Assembly (NCBI RefSeq): GCF_000956475.1
Contig: NZ_JYJB01000008.1
Location: 372,001-436,000, forward strand
DNA from: Microbacterium hydrocarbonoxydans
GTDB lineage: Bacteria > Actinomycetota > Actinomycetes > Actinomycetales > Microbacteriaceae
Reading direction: 5' to 3'
DNA: 64,000 nt
The translations under genes were made by a program, and so were the position numbers. Shown in pieces: positions 1 to 8,324 of the stretch (the first letter of the stretch is position 1; each line of letters starts with the position of its first letter). The notes beneath the pieces were generated by a model that saw only the letters and a list, made by a program, of their open reading frames with translations, was not told the origin of the DNA and did no database searches.

Positions 1-302
1 CGCCTGTTCCAGAGCACCGCCTCCGCGCCGGTCTGCGCCACGAGCTCGTGCACGACGCGCTGCGCCTCGCCTCGGCGCAGCACGAGCTGCACGCCGAGAT
101 CGCCGAGGCCACGGGCCAGCGATTCGAGCGAATGGTGCAGCCACCACCTGGCGGCGCCGCCGAGGGGACGGATGCCGGCAGACTCCTCATCGAGGACGTA
201 CAGTGCGACGACGGCTCCTCCCCGCTCGATCGCGGCTGACAGCGCCGGATTGTCGTGCACCCGCAGATCGTCGCGGAACCAGACGATGCTCGTGCCGGTC
301 AT
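1..302 (-). CDS. Deoxyribodipyrimidine photolyase / cryptochrome, N-terminal part (cut by window edge)
   Basis: Open leftward reading frame that starts with ATG at 300-302 and runs off the left edge, giving about 100 residues. The N-terminus reads MTGTSIVWFRDDLRVHDN, followed by IRPLGGAARWWLHHSLESLA and, at the edge, VLWNRR. These are hallmark segments of the photolyase alpha/beta antenna domain (WFRxDLRxxDNxAL, the SRWWLHxSL-type loop, and WNRR before the FAD domain). Enzymes of this family use FAD and light to reverse pyrimidine dimers in DNA. The start lies 16 bp downstream of the ferrochelatase stop on the same strand, so co-transcription with hemH is possible. The FAD-binding half is outside the window, so photolyase cannot be separated from cryptochrome. 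Confidence 0.88.
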   Translation of the reverse strand, partial: MTGTSIVWFRDDLRVHDNPALSAAIERGGAVVALYVLDEESAGIRPLGGAARWWLHHSLESLARGLGDLGVQLVLRRGEAQRVVHELVAQTGAEAVLWNR

Positions 303-318
303 GCTCGGGCGTCTCGGT

Positions 319-1497
319 TCACGGCGCGACTCCCGCCGCGGCGGGTTTGAAGCCGGCCCTGACGTTCTCACAGCATCCGGGCCGGCACACGTCGAACCAC
401 GGCCCGAGAGTCGTTGCCGCCGGACGCAGAGACGGATCCACCGCCGACATCCGCTCCTCGATCAGGTCGACGATCCCGGCGACGAACAGCGGATCGACGC
501 CGGGCGTCGCCGTGCGGACGGCTCGGATGCCGGCGGATGCCGCCGCTTCGAGGGCCTCGGTGTCGAGGTCCCAGAGCACCTCCATGTGGTCGCTGACGAA
601 GCCGATCGGCGAGATCGCGATCGCCGCGACGCCCTCGCCGGGCAGCTGCTCGATGCGATCGCAGATGTCCGGCTCCAGCCACGGCTGCGAGGCGGGCCCC
701 GAGCGCGACTGGTACACCAGCTCCCAGCCGATCCCGTCGAGCCGGCCATCCCGGGCGACCACCCGCTGCATGACCGCGGCGGCGACCGCGAGGTGCTGCG
801 CCTCGTACGCGCCACCGGGACCGAAGTCCCGGTCACGGGGGCCCGACCGCTGCGCGTCGGCGACCGGGATCGAGTGCGTCGTGAACTGGACGCGGACCGA
901 CTCGGCATCCGTCCCCTCGTCGAGGAAGCCGCCCAGCGTCGCGGCGATGCTGTCGACGAACGAGTCGACGAAGCCGGGGTGGTCGAAGAACTGCCGGATC
1001 TTGTCGATCGTCACGGCATCGCCGAGGCCGGTCTCGCCCAGCGCCCGCGCGAAGTCCTCCCGATACTGCCGGCAGCTCGAGAACGAGCTGTAGGCGCTCG
1101 TGGCGAATGCGAGCAGCCGGGTGCGGCCGGCATCCGCCGCCTGCTGCACCGCCTCGGAGAGGTACGGCTGCCAGTTGCGGTTGCCCCAGTACACCGGCAG
1201 GTCGATGCCGCGCGCCGCGAGCTCGGCCTCGAGCGCCGCCTTCAGCGCGCGGTTCTGCGCGTTGATGGGGCTCACGCCTCCGAAGTGGCGATAGTGATGG
1301 GCGACCTCTTCCAGCCGCTCGTCGGGGATTCCGCGGCCGCGTGTCACGTTGCGCAGGAACGGGATGACGTCGTCCTGCCCCTCAGGACCGCCGAAGCCGG
1401 CGAGCAGGATCGCGTCGTAGGTCTGGGCCGTGTCGGCGAAGGGCTCGCCGGCGACGCACGCCGGTGAGGCGAAAGGGACGGAGGATGCAGATGTCAT
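319..1497 (-). CDS. hemH: Ferrochelatase (coproporphyrin III type)
   Basis: 392 residues. Inserts ferrous iron into coproporphyrin III (or protoporphyrin IX) late in haem synthesis; actinobacteria use the coproporphyrin route, where the enzyme is also called CpfC. Visible family signatures are YDAILLAGFGGPEG near residue 27, the HFGGVSPIN porphyrin-pocket segment, LLAFATSAYSSFSSCRQYRED, and a C-terminal cysteine cluster DVCRPGCCEN. With the upstream Cys of SSCRQY this cluster matches the four ligands of the [2Fe-2S] centre known in actinobacterial ferrochelatases. ATG start with GGAG eight bases upstream. It lies downstream of the carotenoid operon on the same strand, separated by a 22-bp gap, so read-through is possible. 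Confidence 0.93.
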   Translation of the reverse strand: MTSASSVPFASPACVAGEPFADTAQTYDAILLAGFGGPEGQDDVIPFLRNVTRGRGIPDERLEEVAHHYRHFGGVSPINAQNRALKAALEAELAARGIDLPVYWGNRNWQPYLSEAVQQAADAGRTRLLAFATSAYSSFSSCRQYREDFARALGETGLGDAVTIDKIRQFFDHPGFVDSFVDSIAATLGGFLDEGTDAESVRVQFTTHSIPVADAQRSGPRDRDFGPGGAYEAQHLAVAAAVMQRVVARDGRLDGIGWELVYQSRSGPASQPWLEPDICDRIEQLPGEGVAAIAISPIGFVSDHMEVLWDLDTEALEAAASAGIRAVRTATPGVDPLFVAGIVDLIEERMSAVDPSLRPAATTLGPWFDVCRPGCCENVRAGFKPAAAGVAP

Positions 1498-1519
1498 TGA
1501 TGACTCCAGGGTGTCGGGT

Positions 1520-2380
1520 TCAGTCGGTGCCGATGACCGACCAGATGAGAAGCATGGTCACGAGGAAGCCGCAGAAGTAGTTGATCCAGAGGAAGTGCCG
1601 CCAGCCGCGATTCGCCTCGCCGGAATCGGCGTCGCTCACGCGCGCGAAGGGGGCCGCCGCGCACAGGTACGGGATCGCGAGCGCGGCGGCCCACGCCGCG
1701 GGACTGCCCGTCGTGAGCATGAGCACCGCTGCAGCACCCCACAGCATGAGCGCCAGTCGCACGGTGCGTGCGGCGCCGAGCACGGTCGCGATCGATGCGA
1801 TGCCCGCGTCGCGATCGGGAACGACATCCTGTACCGCGCCGAAGGCGTGGCTCGCCATGCCCCAGAGGAAGAAGGCGAGCAGGATCGCTCCCGACCGCAG
1901 ATCCGGCACGCCGCCGGCCAGCACCATCCCGTACAGAGCCGGGCTGACGAAATGCACGCTGGATGTGACGGAATCCAAGACGGGAACCTCTTTGAACCGC
2001 AACGGCGGCGCCGAGTAGGCGACCACGGCGAACAGGCTCACCGCAAGGACGATCCACGAGACCGGAGGGCCGAGGATCACGAGCACCACGACGAACGGCA
2101 GGCAGACGCCGAGCGCGGAGAGCAGCACGGTGCGATGATGCCGCGGATCGAGAAGCGCCCCCTCGACGCCGCCCTTGCGGGGGTTGGCGAGATCTGAGGC
2201 GTAGTCGAACACGTCGTTCACCCCGTACATCGCGAAGTTGTACGGGATGAGGAAGAAGATCGTGCCGACGACGAGGGCGGCGTCGACCCGACCGGCGGCG
2301 AGCAGATACGCGGCGGCGAACGGGAACGCCGTGTTGATCCAGCTCAACGGCCGGGATGCGGTGAGCAGCTCAGCGATCAT
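1520..2380 (-). CDS. crtEb: Lycopene elongase, UbiA-family prenyltransferase
   Basis: 286 residues, highly hydrophobic with about eight or nine membrane segments. The UbiA-type Asp motif is clear as NDVFDYASDLANPRKGG at about residues 54-70 (NDxxDxxxD), with a second Asp-rich region VQDVVPDRDAG near 165. CrtEb adds C5 units from dimethylallyl diphosphate to both ends of lycopene, giving the C50 precursor flavuxanthin. It is the last gene of the carotenoid operon and its start overlaps the end of crtYf by 11 bp. Acts in the membrane. Membership of UbiA is near certain; the elongase role follows from the operon context. Confidence 0.92.
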   Translation of the reverse strand: MIAELLTASRPLSWINTAFPFAAAYLLAAGRVDAALVVGTIFFLIPYNFAMYGVNDVFDYASDLANPRKGGVEGALLDPRHHRTVLLSALGVCLPFVVVLVILGPPVSWIVLAVSLFAVVAYSAPPLRFKEVPVLDSVTSSVHFVSPALYGMVLAGGVPDLRSGAILLAFFLWGMASHAFGAVQDVVPDRDAGIASIATVLGAARTVRLALMLWGAAAVLMLTTGSPAAWAAALAIPYLCAAAPFARVSDADSGEANRGWRHFLWINYFCGFLVTMLLIWSVIGTD

Positions 2381-2672
2381 CGCGCCTCCGAAGCCTCATC
2401 CAGAGCGCCGGGAGCAGGATCACTGCCGCAAGCGGGTAGGCGAAGTCCTCGACGGGGGCGAGGCCGATCCGCGGACCGAGAATCAGGGCATCGGCATAGG
2501 TGAACAGCCCGGCGGCGATCATGATCGTGTCGAAGACCGCGGTGAGCACGAGAAGGCACAGTGCGGCGATGCCGAGAGCGGCGGCGCCGACCCCACGGAT
2601 GCCGAGCCCTGCCGCCAGGGAGAGGAGCACCGCGATCAGCAGGAAGCAGGCGGCGAGCAGGAGATAGGTCAT
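2370..2672 (-). CDS. crtYf: C50 carotenoid cyclase subunit, lycopene-cyclase domain protein (CrtYf-like)
   Basis: 100 residues and three predicted membrane helices. The conserved segment VFDTIMIAAGLFTYADALIL, followed by GLAPVEDFAYPLAA, is the small heteromeric lycopene-cyclase domain; PVEDFAY is characteristic of the second subunit. Start chosen at the ATG at 2670-2672, which overlaps the crtYe stop by ATGA; longer in-frame extensions are GC-rich shadow sequence. With CrtYe it cyclises both ends of the C50 chain (epsilon rings for decaprenoxanthin; beta or gamma rings in relatives). Ring type cannot be told from sequence by eye, so the end product could be decaprenoxanthin, sarcinaxanthin or C.p.450. 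Confidence 0.88.
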   Translation of the reverse strand: MTYLLLAACFLLIAVLLSLAAGLGIRGVGAAALGIAALCLLVLTAVFDTIMIAAGLFTYADALILGPRIGLAPVEDFAYPLAAVILLPALWMRLRRRDDR

Positions 2673-3019
2673 CGGTGCCGCCTCGGGCCCGATCGTCCTC
2701 GCGCGGAGCGGCGGCCGAGGATCTGCTGCGCGCCGAGGACCAGGACCATGGTCGCCTCGCACAGGAACAGCAGGAAGATCGGCTCCTCCACCGGAAGCTC
2801 GGGAGCGAGCATGAGGCCGACGAGATACGGGGCGTCGCCCCGTGAGAAGACGCCGATGCCGATGCCGGCCAGATCCCAGGCGAGGAAGAAGACGAGCCCT
2901 GCGGCGAGCACGAGCAGCGCGGGCCGCCACGAGCGGCCGAGGAAGAGCCGGAAGCGCAGGTCGACGGCGATCACGCACACGGAGGCCGAGAGCAGGCAGA
3001 GCAGATAGATCGCGTTCAC
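2669..3019 (-). CDS. crtYe: C50 carotenoid cyclase subunit, lycopene-cyclase domain protein (CrtYe-like)
   Basis: 116 residues, three membrane helices. FFLAWDLAGIGIGVFSRGD and ELPVEEPIFLLFLCE match the first subunit of the heterodimeric actinobacterial C50 carotenoid cyclase. The C-terminal tail is Arg-rich. GTG start at 3017-3019 overlaps the crtI stop by GTGA; the longer frame upstream is the shadow of crtI. It pairs with the next gene, a typical split-cyclase arrangement. Confidence 0.88.
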   Translation of the reverse strand: MNAIYLLCLLSASVCVIAVDLRFRLFLGRSWRPALLVLAAGLVFFLAWDLAGIGIGVFSRGDAPYLVGLMLAPELPVEEPIFLLFLCEATMVLVLGAQQILGRRSARGRSGPRRHR

Positions 3020-4560
3020 ACCGGCACCGCCAGGGGCCCGGCCGTGCGGTCGCCGCGGACGCGCTTGAGCACGAGCTCGGCGCTGATCAGGCACATCGGC
3101 AGCCCCACTCCCGGAATCGTCGTCGCACCGGCGAGGAGCAGCCCGTCGACCCCTCGGGCCTTCGTGCTGCCGCGGAAGAACGCGCTCTGCCGCAGCGTGT
3201 GCGCCGGGCCGATGGCGCCGCCGCGCCACGATCCGTACTCCCGCTCGAAGTCCGCCGGTCCGATCGAGCGTCGCACCGTGATCCTCTCGGCGAGGTCCTC
3301 AGCACCCGTCCAGGTCGAGATCTGCGCGATCGCGGCATCCACGATCCTCTCCACCTCCGCATCCCCTGTGCCGTCTTCTGCTCCTGCGCCGATCGCGGTG
3401 TCCGCCGGCACCGGGATCAGCACGAAGAGGTTCTCGTGACCGTCGGGGGCGACCGTGCGGTCGGTGGCGCTAGGCCGGCAGACGTACAGCGAGGCAGGAT
3501 CGGGCACCCGCGGCCGGGATCCGTAGATCGCCTCGAATCCCTCCTCCCACTTCTCCGTGAAGAGCAGGGTGTGGTGCGCGAGCTCGGGGATCTCGCCTCG
3601 TACGCCCAGCAGCGCCAGCACCGCGCCCGGGCCCGGGTCGCGGCGCTTCCACCAGCGGATGCCGTGCTGACGATGACGCGGTTCGAGCAGCTGCTCCGTG
3701 ACGTGCAGATCGGCCGTGGACACGACTCGATCGGCGGAGAAGACCCGCTGCACGCCCTCAGCCGTGACCGCCTCGACCCCCCGCGCCCGCCCCTTTTCCA
3801 CAAGGATGCGGGCCACGCGGTGCCCGGTCAGCACCGTCACGCCTTTTTCTTCGGCGAGCCGGGCGACGGCCTGGATGACGGATCCGAATCCCCCGCGCGG
3901 ATACAGCACGCCCTGGTCGACGTCGAGATGGCTCATCAGGTGATACATGCTCGGGGCGGCAGCCGGCGAGGTGCCGAGGAACACCGAGAGGTATCCCAGC
4001 ACCTGCTGCACCCGGCGCGAACGCGAGTGCGCGGCGATGAAGCGGTCGAGCGGCTGGGCGAGCAGACGCGCGAGCCGAGGCAGGCGCCGCAGGGTCTCCC
4101 GATCGGTCAGCCCGTCGAGCGACGAGAAGTTCGTGTAGAGAAACCGCCTGGTCGCGATGTCGTAGGCGTCGGCGGCAGAGTCGAAGTAGCGCGTGAGCGG
4201 ACCGGCGGATGCCGGGTCCAACCCGATGATCGCCTCCCTCGCACCCTGCGCGGGCAGGTCGAAGGGCGTCTCATCGCCCTCGAAGTACACGCGATAGCCG
4301 GGATCGAGCCGCGCGAGGTCGAGCTGCTCATCCGCCGTCGTTCCCAGCATCCGGAAGAAGTGGTCGAACACCTCGGGCATCAGGTACCACGAGGGGCCGG
4401 TGTCGAAGGTGAAGCCGTCTTTCCGCCACGTTCCCGCCCGCCCGCCGAGCTGTTCACGTGCCTCGAGCAGCGTGACCTCATGGCCGTCCTGCGCGAGAAG
4501 CGCGGCGGTGGCGAGCCCTGAGATGCCTCCTCCGACGACCACAATCGATTCGCCCGTCAT
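3016..4560 (-). CDS. crtI: Phytoene desaturase
   Basis: 514 residues. Begins with a Rossmann dinucleotide-binding fold, VVVGGGISGLATAALLAQDG, followed by EAREQLGGRAGTW, and ends with the bacterial-type phytoene dehydrogenase signature GLLLAGATTIPGVGLPMCL. FAD-dependent; introduces four double bases' worth of desaturation (double bonds) into phytoene to make lycopene at the membrane surface. The ATG at 4558-4560 overlaps the crtB stop by ATGA; the longer open frame upstream is only the shadow of crtB. Length is normal for CrtI (about 490-550). Confidence 0.95.
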   Translation of the reverse strand: MTGESIVVVGGGISGLATAALLAQDGHEVTLLEAREQLGGRAGTWRKDGFTFDTGPSWYLMPEVFDHFFRMLGTTADEQLDLARLDPGYRVYFEGDETPFDLPAQGAREAIIGLDPASAGPLTRYFDSAADAYDIATRRFLYTNFSSLDGLTDRETLRRLPRLARLLAQPLDRFIAAHSRSRRVQQVLGYLSVFLGTSPAAAPSMYHLMSHLDVDQGVLYPRGGFGSVIQAVARLAEEKGVTVLTGHRVARILVEKGRARGVEAVTAEGVQRVFSADRVVSTADLHVTEQLLEPRHRQHGIRWWKRRDPGPGAVLALLGVRGEIPELAHHTLLFTEKWEEGFEAIYGSRPRVPDPASLYVCRPSATDRTVAPDGHENLFVLIPVPADTAIGAGAEDGTGDAEVERIVDAAIAQISTWTGAEDLAERITVRRSIGPADFEREYGSWRGGAIGPAHTLRQSAFFRGSTKARGVDGLLLAGATTIPGVGLPMCLISAELVLKRVRGDRTAGPLAVPV

Positions 4561-5426
4561 CGTGTGCCCCTGCCCGAGAGCGCTCGCATCAGAACCCACG
4601 CTTTGACAGCGGGCGGCACGGAGACGCGGCGGCGGATGATCTCGGCGGCTGGCGTCTTCGACAGCCGGTCGTTCAGCTGCGCGAACAGTCCCGCGGCGGC
4701 GCTCGTCGCCTTCCGTGCGCGAGGGGGCAGTGCGGTGATCGCGTGCCGGGCGGCGGCGAGGTCCGCCGCGATCTCCGCGACGACCACGTCCTTGTGCGCG
4801 TCGCCGAACTCGTGCCGCGCGACGCCGGGAAGATACACGCGTCCCAGCCGGTCGCGATCCTCGGCGAGATCCCTCAGGAAGTTGACCTTCTGGAAGGCGG
4901 CGCCCAGGCGACGCGCACCCTCCTCCATGTCCTCGCTGATCTTCAGACCCGGCCGCTCCAGCATGAACACCCGCAGGCACATCGAGCCGACCACCTCCGC
5001 CGATCCGTGGATGTACCGACGGTAGGCGATCTCATCGAAGACGGCGGGCGGGTCGAGATCGGTGCGCATGGACTCGAAGAACTCCACCACCAGCTCAGGC
5101 GGGATGCCCGCGTCGCGAGCCGTGGCGGCGAAAGCGTGCACCACGAGATTCGCGCTGAACCCTCTCCGCATCGCGGCGAGCGTCTCGGCCTCGAGCGCGT
5201 CGAGCACGGCGCGCGTCTCGGCGGCATCCATCCCCGCCTCCTCCGCCGGGCCGTCGACGATCTCGTCGGCCACGCGAACCAGCGCGTACACATCGGCGAT
5301 TCCCGCCCGCACGCGGCGGGTCAACAGCCGACTGGCGAGGCCGAAGGAGGTCGAATACATGCTGATGACGCGGGCCGACGACGTCCGCGCGGCGCTCGTG
5401 TAGAGCGCAAGCCCGGTGGCGGTCAC
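4557..5426 (-). CDS. crtB: Phytoene synthase
   Basis: 289 residues, squalene/phytoene synthase family. Condenses two geranylgeranyl diphosphates to phytoene. Both aspartate-rich motifs are present: VRVADEIVDG near residue 52 and LRDLAEDRDRLGRVYLP near residue 185, the second overlapping the usual QLTNxLRDVxED-type signature. GTG start at 5424-5426 overlaps the crtE stop by GTGA, giving tight translational coupling. Confidence 0.94.
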   Translation of the reverse strand: MTATGLALYTSAARTSSARVISMYSTSFGLASRLLTRRVRAGIADVYALVRVADEIVDGPAEEAGMDAAETRAVLDALEAETLAAMRRGFSANLVVHAFAATARDAGIPPELVVEFFESMRTDLDPPAVFDEIAYRRYIHGSAEVVGSMCLRVFMLERPGLKISEDMEEGARRLGAAFQKVNFLRDLAEDRDRLGRVYLPGVARHEFGDAHKDVVVAEIAADLAAARHAITALPPRARKATSAAAGLFAQLNDRLSKTPAAEIIRRRVSVPPAVKAWVLMRALSGRGTR

Positions 5427-6472
5427 GACTCGCGCTCCGCGCAGCGCCGGGCGAGGAGGATCAGCTCGGCCTTCAGCTTCTCCGGCAGCCCTGATCCGGC
5501 GATCCGCTCGCAGGCCTTCTCACACTGCCTCGTCAGCTGCAGCTCGGCGCGGGATCGGGCGCCGCTGTCGGCGAGGGCGCCGCGCAGGCGCTCGGCGTCT
5601 TCGGCTTCGAGAGAGCGTCGGCCGAAGAGGTGACGCACGCCCTCCCAGGCATCCGTGCCGTCGGCGTAGGCGACGAGCAGGGTTCGCTTGCCCTCGCGCA
5701 GATCGCTGTCGACGGGCTTGCCCAGTGCGGCGGCAGAGCCGAACACCCCGAGGAGGTCGTCCCTCAGCTGGTAGACGAATCCCAGCATCCTTCCGATCTC
5801 GGCGAGCTCGGCCTCAGCCTCGGGGCCCGCCCCCGCGAGCAGGGCACCCGCGCGCAGCGGCGCCGCGAAGGAGTACACGGCCGTCTTGTCGTTCATCATG
5901 CGGGTGATCTCCGAGGCGGTGACGGGGATGGCCCCGAGCGCGAGCCCGACATCCGCGAGCTCACCGGCTGCGGTCGAGAACAGGCACTCGTCGATGAGCT
6001 CGTGCAGCGCAGGCGCGGCATCGCCCGGGATCCCGGCGACCACCGCGTGCGCCGCGCTGATGAGCAGGTCGCCGGCGAGCACCCCTGCCGCCTCGCCCCA
6101 CGATGTCGATTCCTCGGCCCCGAGGCCTTCATCGAGAGCATCGCCGAGGAACGAGCCCTGCAGATTCGGCCGACCGCGCCGCACGAGGTCGGCGTCGAGC
6201 ACGTCATCATGCAGCAGGAACGCGGTATGCAGCAGCTCGAACGCGACAGATGCCGTGACGGCATCGTCGTGCGCATCACCGCCGAGGCCGTCATGCGCGA
6301 GCAGCAGCAGCCGCGGACGGATCCGCTTGCCGCCGGCGCACGATGCGCCGATGCGCTCCCACAGGATGCGATAAGCGGGCCCGACGGCGGACGCTCGAGC
6401 GATGCGGCCGGCGAGGAAGGCATCGATGGCCGCGTCGACTGCGGCGAGCGCGTGCCGTTCGCCGGTGATCAT
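5423..6472 (-). CDS. crtE: Geranylgeranyl diphosphate synthase (polyprenyl synthetase)
   Basis: 349 residues. Makes the C20 precursor GGPP from IPP and allylic diphosphates. First Asp-rich motif LLHDDVLDADLVRRGRP and second motif YQLRDDLLGVFG are intact, as is GGKRIRPRLLLLAH near residue 49. The ATG at 6470-6472 overlaps the idi stop by ATGA. The longer frame extending to 6916 is the shadow of idi. In Corynebacterium glutamicum GGPP is the ligand that releases the MarR-type repressor CrtR, so this enzyme may set the inducing signal here too (inference). Confidence 0.93.
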   Translation of the reverse strand: MITGERHALAAVDAAIDAFLAGRIARASAVGPAYRILWERIGASCAGGKRIRPRLLLLAHDGLGGDAHDDAVTASVAFELLHTAFLLHDDVLDADLVRRGRPNLQGSFLGDALDEGLGAEESTSWGEAAGVLAGDLLISAAHAVVAGIPGDAAPALHELIDECLFSTAAGELADVGLALGAIPVTASEITRMMNDKTAVYSFAAPLRAGALLAGAGPEAEAELAEIGRMLGFVYQLRDDLLGVFGSAAALGKPVDSDLREGKRTLLVAYADGTDAWEGVRHLFGRRSLEAEDAERLRGALADSGARSRAELQLTRQCEKACERIAGSGLPEKLKAELILLARRCAERES

Positions 6473-7026
6473 CTCTGCATCTCCGGGAACGGCAGCGCGT
6501 CCCTCAGGCCGGACATCTCCTCGAGCTGCCCCACGAGCCACGGGCTGAACGCCCATGGCGAGAGCCGGGCCGACTCGGCGAGCGCCGCAGGCTCGACCCA
6601 CCGCGCCTCCATGGCCTCGTCGGGGTTGCACACCGGCTCGCCGACCACCGTGGCCACGTACACGGGACAGATCTCGTTCTCGACGACTCCCGAGGCGTCG
6701 ACGGCGCGGTAGCGGAAGTCGGGAAGCACCAGCCGGACTCCGCTGAGTCCGATGCCCAGCTCGTGCCGCGCGCGGCGGACCACGGCGTCGGGAATCGCTT
6801 CGAACGGCTGCGGATGGCCGCAGAACGCGTTGGTCCAAGTGCCGGGCCACGTCTTCTTGGAGAGCGCACGTCGGGTGACGAGAACCCGTCGCCCGTCTTC
6901 GTGCACGACATGGCACGAGAACGCCAGGTGCAGGGGCGTCTCGGCGTGGTGAACCTCGGACTTGAGGGCGGCGCCGATCCCCCGGCCCTCCTCGCTCAGC
7001 AGCACCACGCGCTCATCGCCGGTCAT
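6469..7026 (-). CDS. idi: Isopentenyl-diphosphate delta-isomerase, type I (Nudix)
   Basis: 185 residues, first gene of the carotenoid operon. Interconverts IPP and DMAPP, supplying both the CrtE primer and the C5 donor for CrtEb. Catalytic Cys segment TWTNAFCGHPQP, the Nudix-box region DAVVRRARHELGIGL, and the Glu-bearing VVENEICPVY are all visible; length is normal. ATG start with GAGAGGGG six bases upstream (7033-7040). Transcription probably starts in the 80-bp divergent region shared with the MarR gene. Confidence 0.94.
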   Translation of the reverse strand: MTGDERVVLLSEEGRGIGAALKSEVHHAETPLHLAFSCHVVHEDGRRVLVTRRALSKKTWPGTWTNAFCGHPQPFEAIPDAVVRRARHELGIGLSGVRLVLPDFRYRAVDASGVVENEICPVYVATVVGEPVCNPDEAMEARWVEPAALAESARLSPWAFSPWLVGQLEEMSGLRDALPFPEMQR

Positions 7027-7051
7027 CCCGCACCCCTCTCGTTCAAAATAT

Positions 7052-7064
7052 TTAACTTAGTTAA
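7052..7064. promoter_or_regulatory. Inverted repeat, likely operator of the MarR-type repressor
   Basis: TTAAC TTA GTTAA: five-base perfect arms around a three-base centre in an AT-rich island that stands out from the GC-rich surroundings. It lies between the divergent idi and marR-type genes and overlaps the predicted idi -10 element. MarR-family dimers bind such short AT-rich palindromes. The operator assignment is inferred from position and symmetry. Confidence 0.55.
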
Positions 7065-7087
7065 TAGTATTCTTGGCGTACTTTCAA
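7058..7087 (-). promoter_or_regulatory. Probable promoter of the carotenoid operon
   Basis: On the leftward strand TTGAAA (7087-7082) is followed, after 18 bases, by TAACTA (7063-7058), giving a start about 25 bases upstream of idi. The -10 lies inside the TTAAC-TTA-GTTAA inverted repeat, so a protein bound there would block this promoter. Spacing is acceptable, but the -10 is only a fair match. Confidence 0.4.
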
Positions 7088-7100
7088 ACCGGATTAGGAT
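7073..7100 (+). promoter_or_regulatory. Probable promoter of the MarR gene, leaderless transcript
   Basis: TTGGCG (7073-7078), 16-base spacer, TAGGAT (7095-7100). Transcription would begin about 6-7 bases later, at or next to the ATG at 7107, so the mRNA is probably leaderless. No Shine-Dalgarno sequence precedes the ATG, consistent with this. Confidence 0.45.
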
Positions 7101-7106
7101 CGATGG

Positions 7107-7679
7107 ATGCGCACACCCGCCCGAGATGGGGCCCCCGAGGGGATGTCTCTGGTCGACCCTCGCGTGATGGACCCCGATCATGAGCTCGTCGTGCGGGAGC
7201 ACCTGTCGGCTCAGGAGATCGAGGAGACCGTCGCCGTGCTCGAGGCGATGAGCTCGTGGCGAGAGCGCGAACGGTCGATGAGCGAACAGGCGCGGCGGTA
7301 CATGCGGCTCGGGGAGACCGACATGAGGGCGCTGCGTTTCCTCATCGCCGCGCAGAGACAGGGCGTCGTGGCCACTCCGGGTTCCATGGCCGCGCACCTG
7401 GGCATCTCTCCGGCGGCGGCCACCAAGCTCGTCGACCGGCTCGAAGCCGGAGGGCACGTCCGCCGCATCGCCGACACGGACGATCGCCGGCGCACGTCGA
7501 TCGAGGTCACCGAATCGACGAGGGCGTCGGCGAGAGCATCCGTCGGCCGCAGCCATGCGCGCCGCTTCGACGCCGTCGCCGGGCTGTCCCCCGACGATCG
7601 TCGAGCCGTGATCCGCTTCTTCGACGCTCTGCTCGAGTCCTCGGAATGGACGGTTCCCGACGAGGGCGACCATTCCTGA
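7107..7679 (+). CDS. MarR-family repressor, CrtR-like
   Basis: 190 residues. The winged helix-turn-helix is clear at about residues 75-140: TPGSMAAHLGISPAAATKLV is the HTH and HVRRIADTDDRRRTSIEVTE the wing (DxRR signature of MarR proteins). N-terminal and C-terminal helices would form the dimer. Divergent from the idi-crt operon across an 80-bp spacer holding an inverted repeat. The same arrangement is known in C. glutamicum, where CrtR represses the crt operon and is relieved by GGPP. The role here is inferred by analogy. The stop abuts, tail to tail, the stop of the response-regulator gene. Confidence 0.85.
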   Translation: MRTPARDGAPEGMSLVDPRVMDPDHELVVREHLSAQEIEETVAVLEAMSSWRERERSMSEQARRYMRLGETDMRALRFLIAAQRQGVVATPGSMAAHLGISPAAATKLVDRLEAGGHVRRIADTDDRRRTSIEVTESTRASARASVGRSHARRFDAVAGLSPDDRRAVIRFFDALLESSEWTVPDEGDHS

Positions 7680-8324
7680 TCACGTCCTCGGCGACGACGT
7701 GGCGTAGATCGCCGCCTGTGTCCGGCGTTCCATTCCGAGCTTCGCGAGCAGCCCCGACACGTAGTTCTTGACGGTCTTCTCGGCGAGGCCGAGGCGCTCT
7801 CCTATCTGCCTGTTCGTCAGTCCATCGCCGATGCATCTCAGCACCTGACGCTCGCGAAGAGTCAGGTCCACGCGGGGCAGGCCCCTGGAGCCGGGGGACG
7901 TCGGCGCGTTCGACACCGCCCGCACCACCCGCTCGGCGAGCCGGCGGGGGATGAGCCGCTCTCCGGCCGCGATGCGCCGGATGACGTCGGCCAGGGTCCG
8001 GCCGCGGATGCTCTTCAGCTCGTATCCCGAGGCTCCGGCGAGCACCGCGGCGATCGTGGCCTCGTCATCGTGGTGGGCGGTGAGGATGAGACAGCGCACG
8101 TGCGGATGCACGGAGCGGATGCTGCGGCACAGCTGAACGCCGTCTCCGTCGGAGAGCCGGAGGTCGAGCACCACGACATCCGGCGACGTCACCGGGATCC
8201 GCGCGGAGGCCTCCCGTATCGTGGCCGCCTCTCCGACGACGGCGAGATCAGGCTGCTCCTCGATCACGCTCGCCACTCCGCGGCGGACGATCTCGTGATC
8301 GTCGACGAGGAAGACCCGGGTCAT
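7680..8324 (-). CDS. NarL/DevR-type response regulator
   Basis: 214 residues. N-terminal receiver domain MTRVFLVDDHEIVRRG with acidic pair D8/D9, phospho-acceptor D54 in VVVLDLRLSDG, and Lys in GYELKS. C-terminal LuxR-type HTH LTLRERQVLRCIGDGLTNRQ followed by IGERLGLAEKTVKNYVSGLL. Domain order and the D54 position match DosR/DevR. No histidine kinase lies beside it, so it looks like an orphan regulator. Start chosen at the ATG at 8322-8324; the 23-residue upstream extension is not conserved-looking. A perfect inverted repeat lies 43 bp upstream. Confidence 0.88.
   Translation of the reverse strand: MTRVFLVDDHEIVRRGVASVIEEQPDLAVVGEAATIREASARIPVTSPDVVVLDLRLSDGDGVQLCRSIRSVHPHVRCLILTAHHDDEATIAAVLAGASGYELKSIRGRTLADVIRRIAAGERLIPRRLAERVVRAVSNAPTSPGSRGLPRVDLTLRERQVLRCIGDGLTNRQIGERLGLAEKTVKNYVSGLLAKLGMERRTQAAIYATSSPRT

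Noticed and set aside
2669..3229. Longer version of CrtYe starting at 3229
   Set aside because: The extra N-terminal 70 residues are the off-frame shadow of crtI; the GTG at 3017-3019 overlaps the crtI stop by GTGA, as elsewhere in this operon.
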